From Sinorhizobium arboris LMG 14919 (GTDB lineage Bacteria; Pseudomonadota; Alphaproteobacteria; Rhizobiales; Rhizobiaceae): DNA of 64,000 bases. Position 1 is the first letter of the stretch, and every line of letters begins with the position of its first letter. Location: contig NZ_ATYB01000008.1 of assembly GCF_000427465.1 (NCBI RefSeq), positions 1,240,001 to 1,304,000 of the forward strand. Reading direction: 5' to 3'. The notes under the pieces are model-generated. The model saw only the letters and a program-made list of their open reading frames with translations. It was not told the DNA's origin and searched no databases. Both the position numbers and the translations under genes were made by a program. Shown piece after piece: positions 1-9,617 of the stretch.

Positions 1-2
1 AA

Positions 3-19
3 TGTCAATGGCCTTGACA
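3..19. promoter_or_regulatory. Inverted repeat upstream of sugar ABC operon (possible operator)
   Basis: TGTCAA and TTGACA arms separated by 5 bases lie about 45 bases before the transporter start codon. The same TGTCA/TGACA half-sites recur in front of the SorC-type regulator at 4751-4762, so this may be its operator. TTGACA at 14-19 could also serve as a -35 element. The window edge prevents a fuller view. Confidence 0.4.
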
Positions 20-62
20 ATTGATGAAAGCCTATCCTAACGTGCAGCGTCGGGAGGAGACA

Positions 63-1586
63 ATGAGCGGACAGGCAGTGTTTCGCATCGAGGGCGTGCG
101 CAAATCCTTTGGACCAGTGCAGGTCCTCCGGGGGGTGGATCTCGATCTTAAGGCCGGGGCGGTAACCATTTTGATGGGTGCCAACGGCGCCGGAAAATCC
201 ACCCTCGTGCGCATTCTCTCCGGCGTCTATGCGCGCGACTCCGGCGCGATCACGCTTGCGGATGCAGCTTTCGAGCCGGTGACGCCTGCCGAGGCGATCC
301 GCGCCGGCGTCGTCACCGTGCACCAGAACATCAATGACGGAGTCGTCGCCGACCTCGACGTCGCAACCAATCTGACGTTCGACCGGCTGAACGGGCGTGG
401 CTCGCGGTTCTTCTTCAATCCGCGCCGCGTCCGGCGTGAGGCGGCAGCGGTCGCCGCCCATATGGGGCTCTCCATCGATCTTGCCGCCAACGTCAACGAC
501 CTGACGCTTGCCGACCGGCAGATGGTGGCGATTGCCCGCGCGATGTCGCATGAGCCGAAGGTGCTGATCCTCGACGAGCCGACGTCCTCCCTCTCGAGCG
601 CCGAAGCGGACCGCCTCTTCGATCTCGTCGACCGGCTAAAGGCGCGCGGCGTCGCCATTCTCTATATCTCGCACCGCATGTCGGATATCCGCCGCCTCGC
701 CGACCGCATCGTCTCGCTCCGTGATGGCCGGATCACGGGTCGTTTTGAGGGGCCCGATCTCGACTACGAGGGCGCCGTCGACGCGATGCTGGGCCGCAAG
801 GTCTCGGCGGGCAAAATCGCGGTGCGCAAGGCCGGCGGGCCGATTTTCAAGGTGCGCAGCCTGAAGCTCTCCGACCATGCGCGGCCTTTCGATTTCGATC
901 TCCTCGATGGCGAGATTGTCGCGGTCACCGGCTTGGTGGGGGTCGGCAAGACGGCGCTTGCCGAAACGCTGTTTGGAGCGCGCTTCCCGGTGGCCGGCGA
1001 AATGACCCTTGACGGCTTGCGCTATGCCCCGAAGACAACCGGTCAGGCGATTGCGCGCGGTGTTTTCCTCGTTGCGAAGGATCGCGCCGAAAGCGGCATC
1101 GTGCCCGATTTCAACCTCTACGAGAACATCAGCCTGCCGTTCCTGAGCAGGCTCTCCCGCTTCGGCATCTCGAGCCGCAGGGCCGAAAGGGCCAAGGCGC
1201 GCGGGCAGATCACCTCGCTCGGAGTCATCTGCCGGAACGAACGTGACGAGATGCAGACACTTTCAGGCGGAAACCAGCAGAAGGTGATGGTCGGACGCTG
1301 GCTCTGCGAACCTTCGCGTTTGCTCATCCTCGACGAGCCGTTCCAGGGCGTCGACATCGCCGCCCGCCGGGACATCGGCCACAAGCTGCGCATCTCGGCC
1401 GCGGGCCGTTCCACCATCCTCTTCCTGACCGAACTCGACGAAGCGTTCGAGGTCGCCGACCGCATCCTCGTCATGTCGGAGCAGACCATCGTCGGCGAAC
1501 ATCGAAACTCTGAAGTCGATGTCGAGCGCCTGCTGTCGCAGATCGCCGGTCAATCCCATCAGCAGGTCATGCATCATGAGCAGTGA
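63..1586 (+). CDS. Sugar ABC transporter ATP-binding protein (RbsA/XylG type, two NBDs)
   Basis: This 507-residue cytoplasmic ATPase powers a sugar importer of the ribose/xylose class. It has two fused nucleotide-binding domains. The first has Walker A GANGAGKST near residue 40 and Walker B LILDEPTSS. The second has Walker A GLVGVGKTA near residue 290, signature LSGGNQQKV and Walker B LILDEPFQG. The first-domain signature is degenerate (LTLADRQ in place of LSGGQ), as is common in this class. The ATG at 63 is preceded by a strong GGAGGAGA ribosome site; an upstream in-frame ATG at 21 has none. The gene overlaps the permease gene by 11 bases, and permease and periplasmic binding protein complete the operon. 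The sugar transported cannot be told from sequence. Confidence 0.9.
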   Translation: MSGQAVFRIEGVRKSFGPVQVLRGVDLDLKAGAVTILMGANGAGKSTLVRILSGVYARDSGAITLADAAFEPVTPAEAIRAGVVTVHQNINDGVVADLDVATNLTFDRLNGRGSRFFFNPRRVRREAAAVAAHMGLSIDLAANVNDLTLADRQMVAIARAMSHEPKVLILDEPTSSLSSAEADRLFDLVDRLKARGVAILYISHRMSDIRRLADRIVSLRDGRITGRFEGPDLDYEGAVDAMLGRKVSAGKIAVRKAGGPIFKVRSLKLSDHARPFDFDLLDGEIVAVTGLVGVGKTALAETLFGARFPVAGEMTLDGLRYAPKTTGQAIARGVFLVAKDRAESGIVPDFNLYENISLPFLSRLSRFGISSRRAERAKARGQITSLGVICRNERDEMQTLSGGNQQKVMVGRWLCEPSRLLILDEPFQGVDIAARRDIGHKLRISAAGRSTILFLTELDEAFEVADRILVMSEQTIVGEHRNSEVDVERLLSQIAGQSHQQVMHHEQ

Positions 1587-2622
1587 ACAGAGCAAACCCG
1601 CCGCAGCCCCCGTACTTCCAGGCACGTGGGGCATCAGGGAAACCGCGATCAAGTACGGCTTCCTCATGCTGCTCGCCGGCATGGTTCTTTATTTCTCGCT
1701 CGTAACCGGAGGTTTTGCCTCCCCTCAAAGCGCCGTCTTCATTTTGCAATCCGTGTCGATAACCGGCATTCTCGCCCTCGGCGTGACGGCGACGCTTGTC
1801 GTCGGTGGGTTCGACCTCTCCATAGGCTCGGTCGCCACCACCGCGATGATGGCTTCCTCCTATGTCATGGTGGTGATGGGGGGCGACGCGCTTACGGCGG
1901 CGCTCGTCTGTCTTGCCGTCGGCGCGCTCGTTGGCCTGATCAACGGCTTCATCATCGTCTACATGCGCGTTCCGGACCTTCTGGCTACCCTCGGCATGAT
2001 GTTCCTGCTGCTCGGCCTTCAGCGCATCCCGACCGAAGGCCGCTCGATTGCTGCGGGCATGACGCTGCCCGACGGTTCGGTTGCGACCGGCGTCTTCAGT
2101 CCGGCTTTCCTGGCGCTCGGTCGCCACCGCTTCGATCTCGTCCTGCCCAACCTCGTGCCGGTCTCGGTCGTGGTGCTCGTGGCGCTCGCCATAGCGATCT
2201 GGTTCTTCCTCGAATACACCCGCTTCGGCCGCATAATGTATGCGGTCGGATCCAATGAGCGCGCGGCCGCGCTCGCGGGGGCGCCGGTCAATGCTTACAA
2301 GATCTCGGCCTACGTCATTTCCGGCGTCTTCGCCTCTATCGGCGGCATTCTGCTCGCAGCACGCCTCGGCCGCGGCGATATCGCTTCCGGAAACAACCTG
2401 CTGCTCGACGCTGTCGCCGCCGCGCTGATCGGTTTTGCCGTGTTGGGCGCGGCCAAGCCGAATGCTTTCGGAACGGCCGTAGGCGCGCTTTTCGTCGGCA
2501 TCCTCTTGCAGGGCCTGACGATGATGAACGCGCCTTACTACACGCAGGATTTCATCAAGGGCGCGGTGCTCGTCGTCGCCCTGATCTTTACCTTTGCGCT
2601 CTCGAAAAGAGGCAAACGCTGA
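1576..2622 (+). CDS. Sugar ABC transporter permease (RbsC type)
   Basis: This 348-residue integral membrane protein has about nine or ten hydrophobic segments and belongs to the RbsC/XylH/AraH permease family, forming the inner-membrane channel for the upstream ATPase. The family-typical stretch around GGFDLSIGSV, near residue 77, and the later GRxxYAxGxNxxAAxxAG region (YAVGSNERAAALAGAP) are both visible. The start at ATG 1576 overlaps the end of the ATPase gene by 11 bases, indicating translational coupling. Length and topology match the family. The substrate is undetermined. Confidence 0.9.
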   Translation: MSSEQSKPAAAPVLPGTWGIRETAIKYGFLMLLAGMVLYFSLVTGGFASPQSAVFILQSVSITGILALGVTATLVVGGFDLSIGSVATTAMMASSYVMVVMGGDALTAALVCLAVGALVGLINGFIIVYMRVPDLLATLGMMFLLLGLQRIPTEGRSIAAGMTLPDGSVATGVFSPAFLALGRHRFDLVLPNLVPVSVVVLVALAIAIWFFLEYTRFGRIMYAVGSNERAAALAGAPVNAYKISAYVISGVFASIGGILLAARLGRGDIASGNNLLLDAVAAALIGFAVLGAAKPNAFGTAVGALFVGILLQGLTMMNAPYYTQDFIKGAVLVVALIFTFALSKRGKR

Positions 2623-2668
2623 GGAGACCTCGGCGGACCGTCAACGTTCATCAGTGGAGGAGACTGAC

Positions 2669-3712
2669 ATGGACATAACTCGCAGAACCCTGGGCAGATG
2701 GACGCTCGCGTTTATGGGCGCGGCTGCCTTCGCCGTGCCGTCCCTTGCCGCCGACATGCCGAAGCCGTTCGACAAGCCCGGCGACGTAAAGATCGCGCTC
2801 GTGCGTTATCTTTCGACCGGCGACTTCTTTCAGTCATATCTCGCGGGCGTCGAAGCACAGGCCAAGGCCCTCGGCGTGCAGCTTCAGATATTCGACAGCC
2901 GTCAGGACGCCGCGCTCCAGGCCGATATGGTCGATCAGGCGATAGCGCTCGGAGTGAATGGTATCATCATCCAGCACGGCCTGACGGAATCCATGAAGGA
3001 AGCTGCCCAGCGCGCGGTCGATGCCGGCATCAAGGTCGTCGCCTTCGACGTGAATGTCGAGAACGATAAGATTCCGCAGATCGAACAGTCCGATCGCGAC
3101 CTGGCCCGTCTCGCCCTCGAGCAGGCGATCAAGGATAACGGCGAGAGCTTCAAGGCCGGTTACGTCTACGTCGCCGGGATCGCCCCGCTCGACCGCCGAG
3201 ACGAGACCTGGAAGGAATTCAAGAAGAAATATTCCGGCATCGAGGAAGCTGCCCAATTCGGCACCATGGACAACCCGATCGCCAATTCCGTCGCCAACCA
3301 GGCCCGTTCCGTAATCTCAGCCAACCCGGACATCACGGTGATGTTCGCCCCCTATGACGAATTCGCCAAGGGCGTGAAGATCGCGGTCGACGAGGCGGGT
3401 CTCTCCCCCAGCGTGAAGATCTACTCGGCCGACATCTCGACCTCGGACATCGCCGCCATGCGGGAGGCGGGCTCGGCCTGGGTGGCGACCGCCGCAACGA
3501 ATCCCGCCGTCGTCGGCCAGGTCTCGGTGCGTTCGCTCGCCATGCTGCTTGCCGGCGAGGATCCCGGCCGTCAGGTGATCGTACCGCCGACGCTGATCAC
3601 CCAGAAGGACCTGAGTGATCAGGATATCAAGAACATGGAAGAACTGGGCATGAAGCTGCCGCAATTCGCTCATGCCGACGTCGCTATGCCGGCCTGGATG
3701 CCGCAGCCCTGA
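2669..3712 (+). CDS. Periplasmic sugar-binding protein (RbsB/XylF-like)
   Basis: This 347-residue substrate-binding protein is exported by a signal peptide of about 27 residues (cleavage likely near PSLAADMP) with a twin Arg near the N-terminus (TRRTLGRW), so Tat export cannot be excluded. The mature part is a type I periplasmic-binding fold with the family pattern of binding two alternating alpha/beta lobes (DQAIALGVNGIIIQHG, GIKVVAFDVNV). It should deliver the sugar to the two upstream subunits. The ATG at 2669 follows GTGGAGGAGA at a good distance. A strong hairpin ends the operon directly after the stop codon. The substrate is unknown; a sugar or sugar alcohol is likely from the subunit class. 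Confidence 0.88.
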   Translation: MDITRRTLGRWTLAFMGAAAFAVPSLAADMPKPFDKPGDVKIALVRYLSTGDFFQSYLAGVEAQAKALGVQLQIFDSRQDAALQADMVDQAIALGVNGIIIQHGLTESMKEAAQRAVDAGIKVVAFDVNVENDKIPQIEQSDRDLARLALEQAIKDNGESFKAGYVYVAGIAPLDRRDETWKEFKKKYSGIEEAAQFGTMDNPIANSVANQARSVISANPDITVMFAPYDEFAKGVKIAVDEAGLSPSVKIYSADISTSDIAAMREAGSAWVATAATNPAVVGQVSVRSLAMLLAGEDPGRQVIVPPTLITQKDLSDQDIKNMEELGMKLPQFAHADVAMPAWMPQP

Positions 3713-3718
3713 TTTATG

Positions 3719-3748
3719 GCGCCGTGCGTCCAGGCGGGCGCACGGCGC
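3719..3748. terminator. Hairpin between convergent genes (sugar operon / regulator)
   Basis: GCGCCGTGCG pairs perfectly with CGCACGGCGC around a 10-base loop. It starts seven bases after the binding-protein stop codon and ends just before the convergent regulator's stop, so it probably terminates both. There is no T-run after either arm. Confidence 0.7.
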
Positions 3749-3754
3749 ACAAGT

Positions 3755-4708
3755 TCAAGGAATGCGGCTCCAGCGATCCATGACCCGCCGCGCCATAGAT
3801 GCGGTGACGACGAGATGCGAGGCAAACCCGCCCTTCAATGCCGCCATCAGCGGCTCGAATTTGCTGTCCTCCTGCACGACCAGCATGCGCTTGCGGATCG
3901 CGCGGATGGAGTCGAGATCTGCGGAGATCAAGCGCCGGTTATGCGCGCAGTCCATATATTGGCCATCGCGATCGATGAGCTGCCCGGCGATGACTCCCGC
4001 TGCACCCCTTTCACCCATCGCATGCATTTCCTTGGCCGAAAGAGCGCCGCATTTGACGAGGTGACTGTCCTCCTCGATGCCCCCGACGGAGTAGAGCGCG
4101 AGCTTGCAGTCCGAAATCGTTGCAAGTTGCTCCCTGATGACGGGCTCGCGGCGCAACTCTTCGGCAAGCCGCTCGGACGAGAGGACGAGCGGCGCATAGA
4201 AGTTGATGCCTTCCGCATTGAGACGGCGGGCGATTTCCGTAGTGCACTGATCCGGGCGGTAGGAGTAGGGAGCGCCGAGATTGCCGCAGAGCTGCACGAC
4301 CGACACGCCCCGAAGATCGGCAAACGGCATGACGTCCGCTATATGATACACCGTGCGGCCCCAGGCGACCCCGATTCTGTCGCCCTTGTTGATGAGCTCC
4401 AGGAAAACCGAGGCCGCCACCACGGGCATCTCGACGGCCGGGTCCATGGCCTGCCGGTCCTCGGGAACGATCCAGACACTCGTCAGTCCCGCGGCGTCCT
4501 CCAGCTCGCGGGCAAGGACGTCGTCGGAGAAGAGTTCCGTCGACGTGGTGATGGTGACTATGCCCATCTCGCGCGCCTTGCGCAGATACATGGCGATGGA
4601 AGCACGCGAGATTTCCAGCCGTTGGGCGACTTCATCCTGGCGCAGGCCGTGCGTATAATAGAGCCAGGCGGCCTTGTGGATGATCTGATCGTTGGCACGA
4701 ATCGGCAT
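3755..4708 (-). CDS. SorC/DeoR-family sugar-binding transcriptional regulator
   Basis: This 317-residue regulator has an N-terminal helix-turn-helix (residues about 20-45, LRQDEVAQRLEISRASIAMYLRKA) followed by a sugar-phosphate-binding effector domain of the SorC family, including GDRIGVAWGRTVYHIADVMPF-like sequence typical of that domain. It probably controls the convergent sugar ABC operon. An upstream in-frame TTG at 4756 would add 16 residues, but it lies inside the promoter, so the ATG at 4708 giving the usual family length is preferred. A palindrome lies between its -35 and -10 boxes, suggesting autoregulation. Confidence 0.82.
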   Translation of the reverse strand: MPIRANDQIIHKAAWLYYTHGLRQDEVAQRLEISRASIAMYLRKAREMGIVTITTSTELFSDDVLARELEDAAGLTSVWIVPEDRQAMDPAVEMPVVAASVFLELINKGDRIGVAWGRTVYHIADVMPFADLRGVSVVQLCGNLGAPYSYRPDQCTTEIARRLNAEGINFYAPLVLSSERLAEELRREPVIREQLATISDCKLALYSVGGIEEDSHLVKCGALSAKEMHAMGERGAAGVIAGQLIDRDGQYMDCAHNRRLISADLDSIRAIRKRMLVVQEDSKFEPLMAALKGGFASHLVVTASMARRVMDRWSRIP

Positions 4709-4735
4709 GGAGGTCTTTCGGACGGAAATCCTGAC

Positions 4736-4763
4736 ATAATTCATCACATGTGACAAATGTCAA
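4736..4763 (-). promoter_or_regulatory. Regulator promoter with palindromic operator
   Basis: On the minus strand TTGACA (4763-4758), a 16-base spacer and AATTAT (4741-4736) form a good sigma-70 promoter. The perfect palindrome TCACATGTGA (4744-4753) sits in the spacer. An overlapping imperfect repeat TGACAAATGTCA (4751-4762) shares half-sites with the repeat at 3-19. This is a likely autoregulatory operator. Confidence 0.6.
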
Positions 4764-4765
4764 GT

Positions 4766-4793
4766 GCCGCCGTCTTCGACCGATGACGGCGGC
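4766..4793 (-). terminator. Hairpin after thiE (thi operon terminator)
   Basis: GCCGCCGTC pairs with GACGGCGGC around a 10-base loop, 21 bases downstream of the thiE stop on the minus strand. No T-run follows, so termination efficiency is uncertain. Confidence 0.5.
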
Positions 4794-4814
4794 CGGGCCC
4801 CCTCGCGGGTAGAG

Positions 4815-5420
4815 CTATCGCCACGCCTCCGTCTTCCCTATCCACTCCTTCGTCCTTCCCTCCGGATCGGCGTTCCGCGTGATGTCCGTCACCACGGCGG
4901 CGCTGTCGGCGCCGTGGGCGAAGACGCCTTCGATCCGGTCCGGGTTGAGCCCGCCGATGGCGACGAGCGGCAGCCGGTCGAGACGCGCGCGCCAGGCGGA
5001 AAGCCGCTCCAGCCCCTGCGGCGCCCATTTCATTTCCTTGAGGATCGTCGGATAGATCGGCCCGAGCGCGACGTAGTCCGGTTCTGCCGCCAGTGCAGTT
5101 TCGAGTTCCGCTTCGTCATGGGTGCTGACACCGAGCCTGAGCCCGGCGGCACGGATGGCGGCAAGATCGGCTTCCGCCAGATCCTCCTGGCCGAGATGAA
5201 CGAAATCGCAGCCTTCCTCTATCGCCGGCCGCCAGTAATCGTTGACGATGAGCTGGCAATGATGCGCGGCGCAGACTGCCTTGGCGACCCGTATCTGCCG
5301 GCGGATATCGTCCTCGCTCCGGTCCTTAATCCTGAGCTGGACGAGCCTGACGCCGAGCGGCACCAGCCGTTCGATCCATCGGGCGCTGTCGACGATGAGA
5401 TAGAAGGGATCGAGCTTCAC
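4815..5420 (-). CDS. thiE: Thiamine-phosphate synthase
   Basis: ThiE joins hydroxymethylpyrimidine pyrophosphate with thiazole phosphate to give thiamine phosphate. The 201-residue protein is a TIM-barrel with the family stretches VQLRIKD near the N-terminus, [28 protein letters not shown] and [15 protein letters not shown] start at 5420 overlaps the thiG stop codon (GTGA), which is why it is easily missed by ATG-only calling. It is the last gene of thiC-thiO-thiS-thiG-thiE and should be under the TPP riboswitch at the operon front. It is somewhat shorter than the E. coli enzyme, as usual in rhizobia. Confidence 0.93.
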   Translation of the reverse strand: MKLDPFYLIVDSARWIERLVPLGVRLVQLRIKDRSEDDIRRQIRVAKAVCAAHHCQLIVNDYWRPAIEEGCDFVHLGQEDLAEADLAAIRAAGLRLGVSTHDEAELETALAAEPDYVALGPIYPTILKEMKWAPQGLERLSAWRARLDRLPLVAIGGLNPDRIEGVFAHGADSAAVVTDITRNADPEGRTKEWIGKTEAWR

Positions 5421-6190
5421 GAGAAGACTGCCTTTCCAATGACGGGGGTGGAGGGGACGGCCATATCGCGCGGCTCGAGCATGCCGGCGCCATGGGCCGC
5501 ATATCCGGCGTCGATCGCCTTGGCGAAGGCCTCGGCCATGGCGGCAGGGTCGCCGGCGCCGGCGACGGCCGTATTGAGCAGCACCGCGTCGTAGCCGAGT
5601 TCCATGACCGTCGCCGCGTGCGACGGGCGGCCGATGCCGGCATCGATGATCAGCGGAATGTCGTGAAATTCGGCGCGCATGGCACGCAGGCCCGCAATAT
5701 TCTGCGGTCCCATGGCGCTGCCGATCGGCGCGCACCAGGGCATCAGCACCTTGCAGCCCGCCTCCAAGAGCTTTTCGGCAACGACGAGATCGTCCGTGGT
5801 GTAGGGAAAGACCTCGAAGCCTTCCCCGGCGAGGATGCGCGCTCCCTCGACCAGCCCGAACACGTCGGGCTGCAGCGTGTCCTGGTGCCCGATCACTTCG
5901 AGCTTGATCCAGTCGGTGCCGAAAACCTCGCGCGCCATCCTGGCGGTCAGCACCGCCTCCGAGACGGAATGGCAGCCGGCCGTGTTGGGCAGCACGCGCA
6001 CGCCGAGCTCGCGGATCAGCTCGAAGAAGGCGCCGCCCTGACGCCCGCCGGCCGTCTCCCGGCGGAGCGAGACCGTGACGATATCGGTTCCCGACCGCTG
6101 CACCGCTTCGGCGAGCACGGCCGGCGAGGGATAACGGGCGGTGCCGAGCAGAAGCCTCGACCGGATCTCTGTTCCATAGAATAGCGGCAT
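5417..6190 (-). CDS. thiG: Thiazole synthase
   Basis: ThiG assembles the thiazole phosphate moiety of thiamine from deoxyxylulose phosphate, the glycine-derived imine made by ThiO and sulfur carried by ThiS thiocarboxylate. The 257-residue protein shows the TIM-barrel family motifs: GTARYPSP near the start, DWIKLEVIG with the Schiff-base lysine near residue 97, and PLIIDAGIG and [12 protein letters not shown] towards the C-terminus. The second of two adjacent ATG codons (6190) is favoured because GGGAGG lies six bases upstream; 6193 would place it too close. It directly follows thiS and overlaps thiE. Confidence 0.94.
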   Translation of the reverse strand: MPLFYGTEIRSRLLLGTARYPSPAVLAEAVQRSGTDIVTVSLRRETAGGRQGGAFFELIRELGVRVLPNTAGCHSVSEAVLTARMAREVFGTDWIKLEVIGHQDTLQPDVFGLVEGARILAGEGFEVFPYTTDDLVVAEKLLEAGCKVLMPWCAPIGSAMGPQNIAGLRAMRAEFHDIPLIIDAGIGRPSHAATVMELGYDAVLLNTAVAGAGDPAAMAEAFAKAIDAGYAAHGAGMLEPRDMAVPSTPVIGKAVFS

Positions 6191-6192
6191 CA

Positions 6193-6390
6193 TCAGCCTC
6201 CCTGCATCGGCGACAGGATTTCGATCCGGTCGCTGTCCTGGAGCCGGTAGCTGGATCGGTCGCCCTTCCGGACAAGCTCGCCGTTGACGGCAGTCGCCAG
6301 CCAGTCGCCTTCGAAATCGAGGCGCTGCAAGAGTTCGGCGAGCGTGGCGGCCGGAAGCTCGTGTTCCTCGCCATTGACAGTCAGCTTCAT
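6193..6390 (-). CDS. thiS: Sulfur carrier protein ThiS
   Basis: This 65-residue ubiquitin-like protein carries sulfur as a C-terminal thiocarboxylate for thiazole synthesis. The sequence starts [13 protein letters not shown] and ends in the obligatory Gly-Gly (SPMQGG). Its ATG overlaps the thiO stop (ATGA), and its stop overlaps the first possible thiG ATG by one base, so the three are translationally coupled. No thiF or adenylyltransferase gene is in the window, so ThiS activation must rely on a protein encoded elsewhere. Confidence 0.94.
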   Translation of the reverse strand: MKLTVNGEEHELPAATLAELLQRLDFEGDWLATAVNGELVRKGDRSSYRLQDSDRIEILSPMQGG

Positions 6391-7364
6391 CGGACATCTC
6401 CTTTGCGTGTCTCTTCGCCCAGGGCCAGCGCCGCCACCTCCCGAGCCATGGCGGGGGAGAGGAGAAAGCCGTGGCGATAGAGGCCATTGACGGTAATCGT
6501 GTTTTCGCGGCGAGAGGCCCGGGGCAGGTTGTCGGCAAAAGCGGGGCGCACGCCCGTGCCGGTCTCGACCAGGCGCGCTTCGGCGAAAGCCGGATGGAGC
6601 GCATAGGCGGCGTTCAACAGCTCCATCAGTGAGCGGGTGGTGATCGGCCCGGCGTCGTCGCTCTCGATCATCGTCGCGCCGCACATGAAGAGGCCGCCGC
6701 CGCGCGGCACGATATAGAGCGGAATGCGGGGATGCAGCATGCGTACCGGGCGCGACAGCGCCACCTCGTCCGTCTGCAGATAGGCCATCTCGCCGCGAAC
6801 GCCGCGAAGCCCGTCGATCGCGCCGATCCTCGAGGCTCCGGTGCAATCGACGGTAAGCGCGAAACCATGCTCGTCCGTGTCCTCGCCGGCGAACGCGGCG
6901 CCGCGTACCACCAGCCCTTGCCGGAGCGTCAAAAGTGCCCGGCGGGGGTCGAGATGTGCCTCCTGCGGAAAGAACAGTGCTCGCCGGAAACGGCCGGCGA
7001 GGGCAGGCTCCAGCGCTGCGATCTCCTCCGCTTCGACCCAGCGGTGGCCGGAGGTGCGCGAAGCGAAGCGCTTGAGTTCGGCTGCATCACGCGGCTGTGC
7101 GACCACGAGCGTGCCGTTGCGATGGACGGAACCGGCAGGGAGCGCGGCATCCCACCAGTCGGCAGCGCCGAGCCCAAGCGTCAGGACGGCTTCCTCGGCG
7201 CTTTCGCGCTCGCACCAGGGAGCGAGCATGCCGCCCGCATACCAGGAAGCGGCCCCGGCGACGCCGGCAGCATTCTCGATGATCGTAATCTCGGCGCCGC
7301 GTGCGAGAAGCTCATGGGCGGCGGTAAGGCCGGCGACGCCGGCCCCTTTGATCAGCACGCGCAT
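6387..7364 (-). CDS. thiO: Glycine oxidase ThiO (FAD-dependent)
   Basis: ThiO oxidises glycine to the imine used by ThiG, the oxygen-dependent alternative to tyrosine-using ThiH. The 325-residue flavoprotein has an N-terminal Rossmann FAD site ([17 protein letters not shown], residues 7-23) and the DAO-family C-terminal stretch [23 protein letters not shown]. Its ATG is separated by one base from the thiC stop, and its own stop overlaps thiS. Use of ThiO fits an aerobic alphaproteobacterium. Confidence 0.92.
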   Translation of the reverse strand: MRVLIKGAGVAGLTAAHELLARGAEITIIENAAGVAGAASWYAGGMLAPWCERESAEEAVLTLGLGAADWWDAALPAGSVHRNGTLVVAQPRDAAELKRFASRTSGHRWVEAEEIAALEPALAGRFRRALFFPQEAHLDPRRALLTLRQGLVVRGAAFAGEDTDEHGFALTVDCTGASRIGAIDGLRGVRGEMAYLQTDEVALSRPVRMLHPRIPLYIVPRGGGLFMCGATMIESDDAGPITTRSLMELLNAAYALHPAFAEARLVETGTGVRPAFADNLPRASRRENTITVNGLYRHGFLLSPAMAREVAALALGEETRKGDVR

Positions 7365-7365
7365 T

Positions 7366-9399
<2,034 letters not shown>

Positions 9400-9414
9400 C
9401 TGGTGAATGGCGCA

Positions 9415-9444
9415 ATTAGGAACGGATATCGGCGCGGCGTCAAG
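9415..9444 (-). promoter_or_regulatory. Candidate thiC promoter
   Basis: CTTGAC (9444-9439, minus strand) and CCTAAT (9420-9415) are 18 bases apart, an acceptable spacing for the rhizobial CTTGAC-type housekeeping promoter. It is placed just ahead of the riboswitch. The -10 is weak. The rest of 9445-9617 shows no other feature. Confidence 0.4.
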
Positions 9445-9617
9445 ATGGTTTTTGAACGGCCGCCTCCGGCGCGGTCGGGTCTCGGACGAGGAATGTCGGG
9501 CGCGTCGATCATCTGCTCCGGATTGTCCTCCCGCGATGCTTGCAAATGCAGCGCCTTACATCTAATCACCCGTCACGAATGAGGCGCCGTCAAGCGCATA
9601 GCGAAGGGACGATTGTC

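Noticed and set aside
4708..4756. Upstream TTG start (4756) for the SorC-type regulator
   Set aside because: It lies within the predicted promoter between -35 and -10, so it would not be on the transcript.
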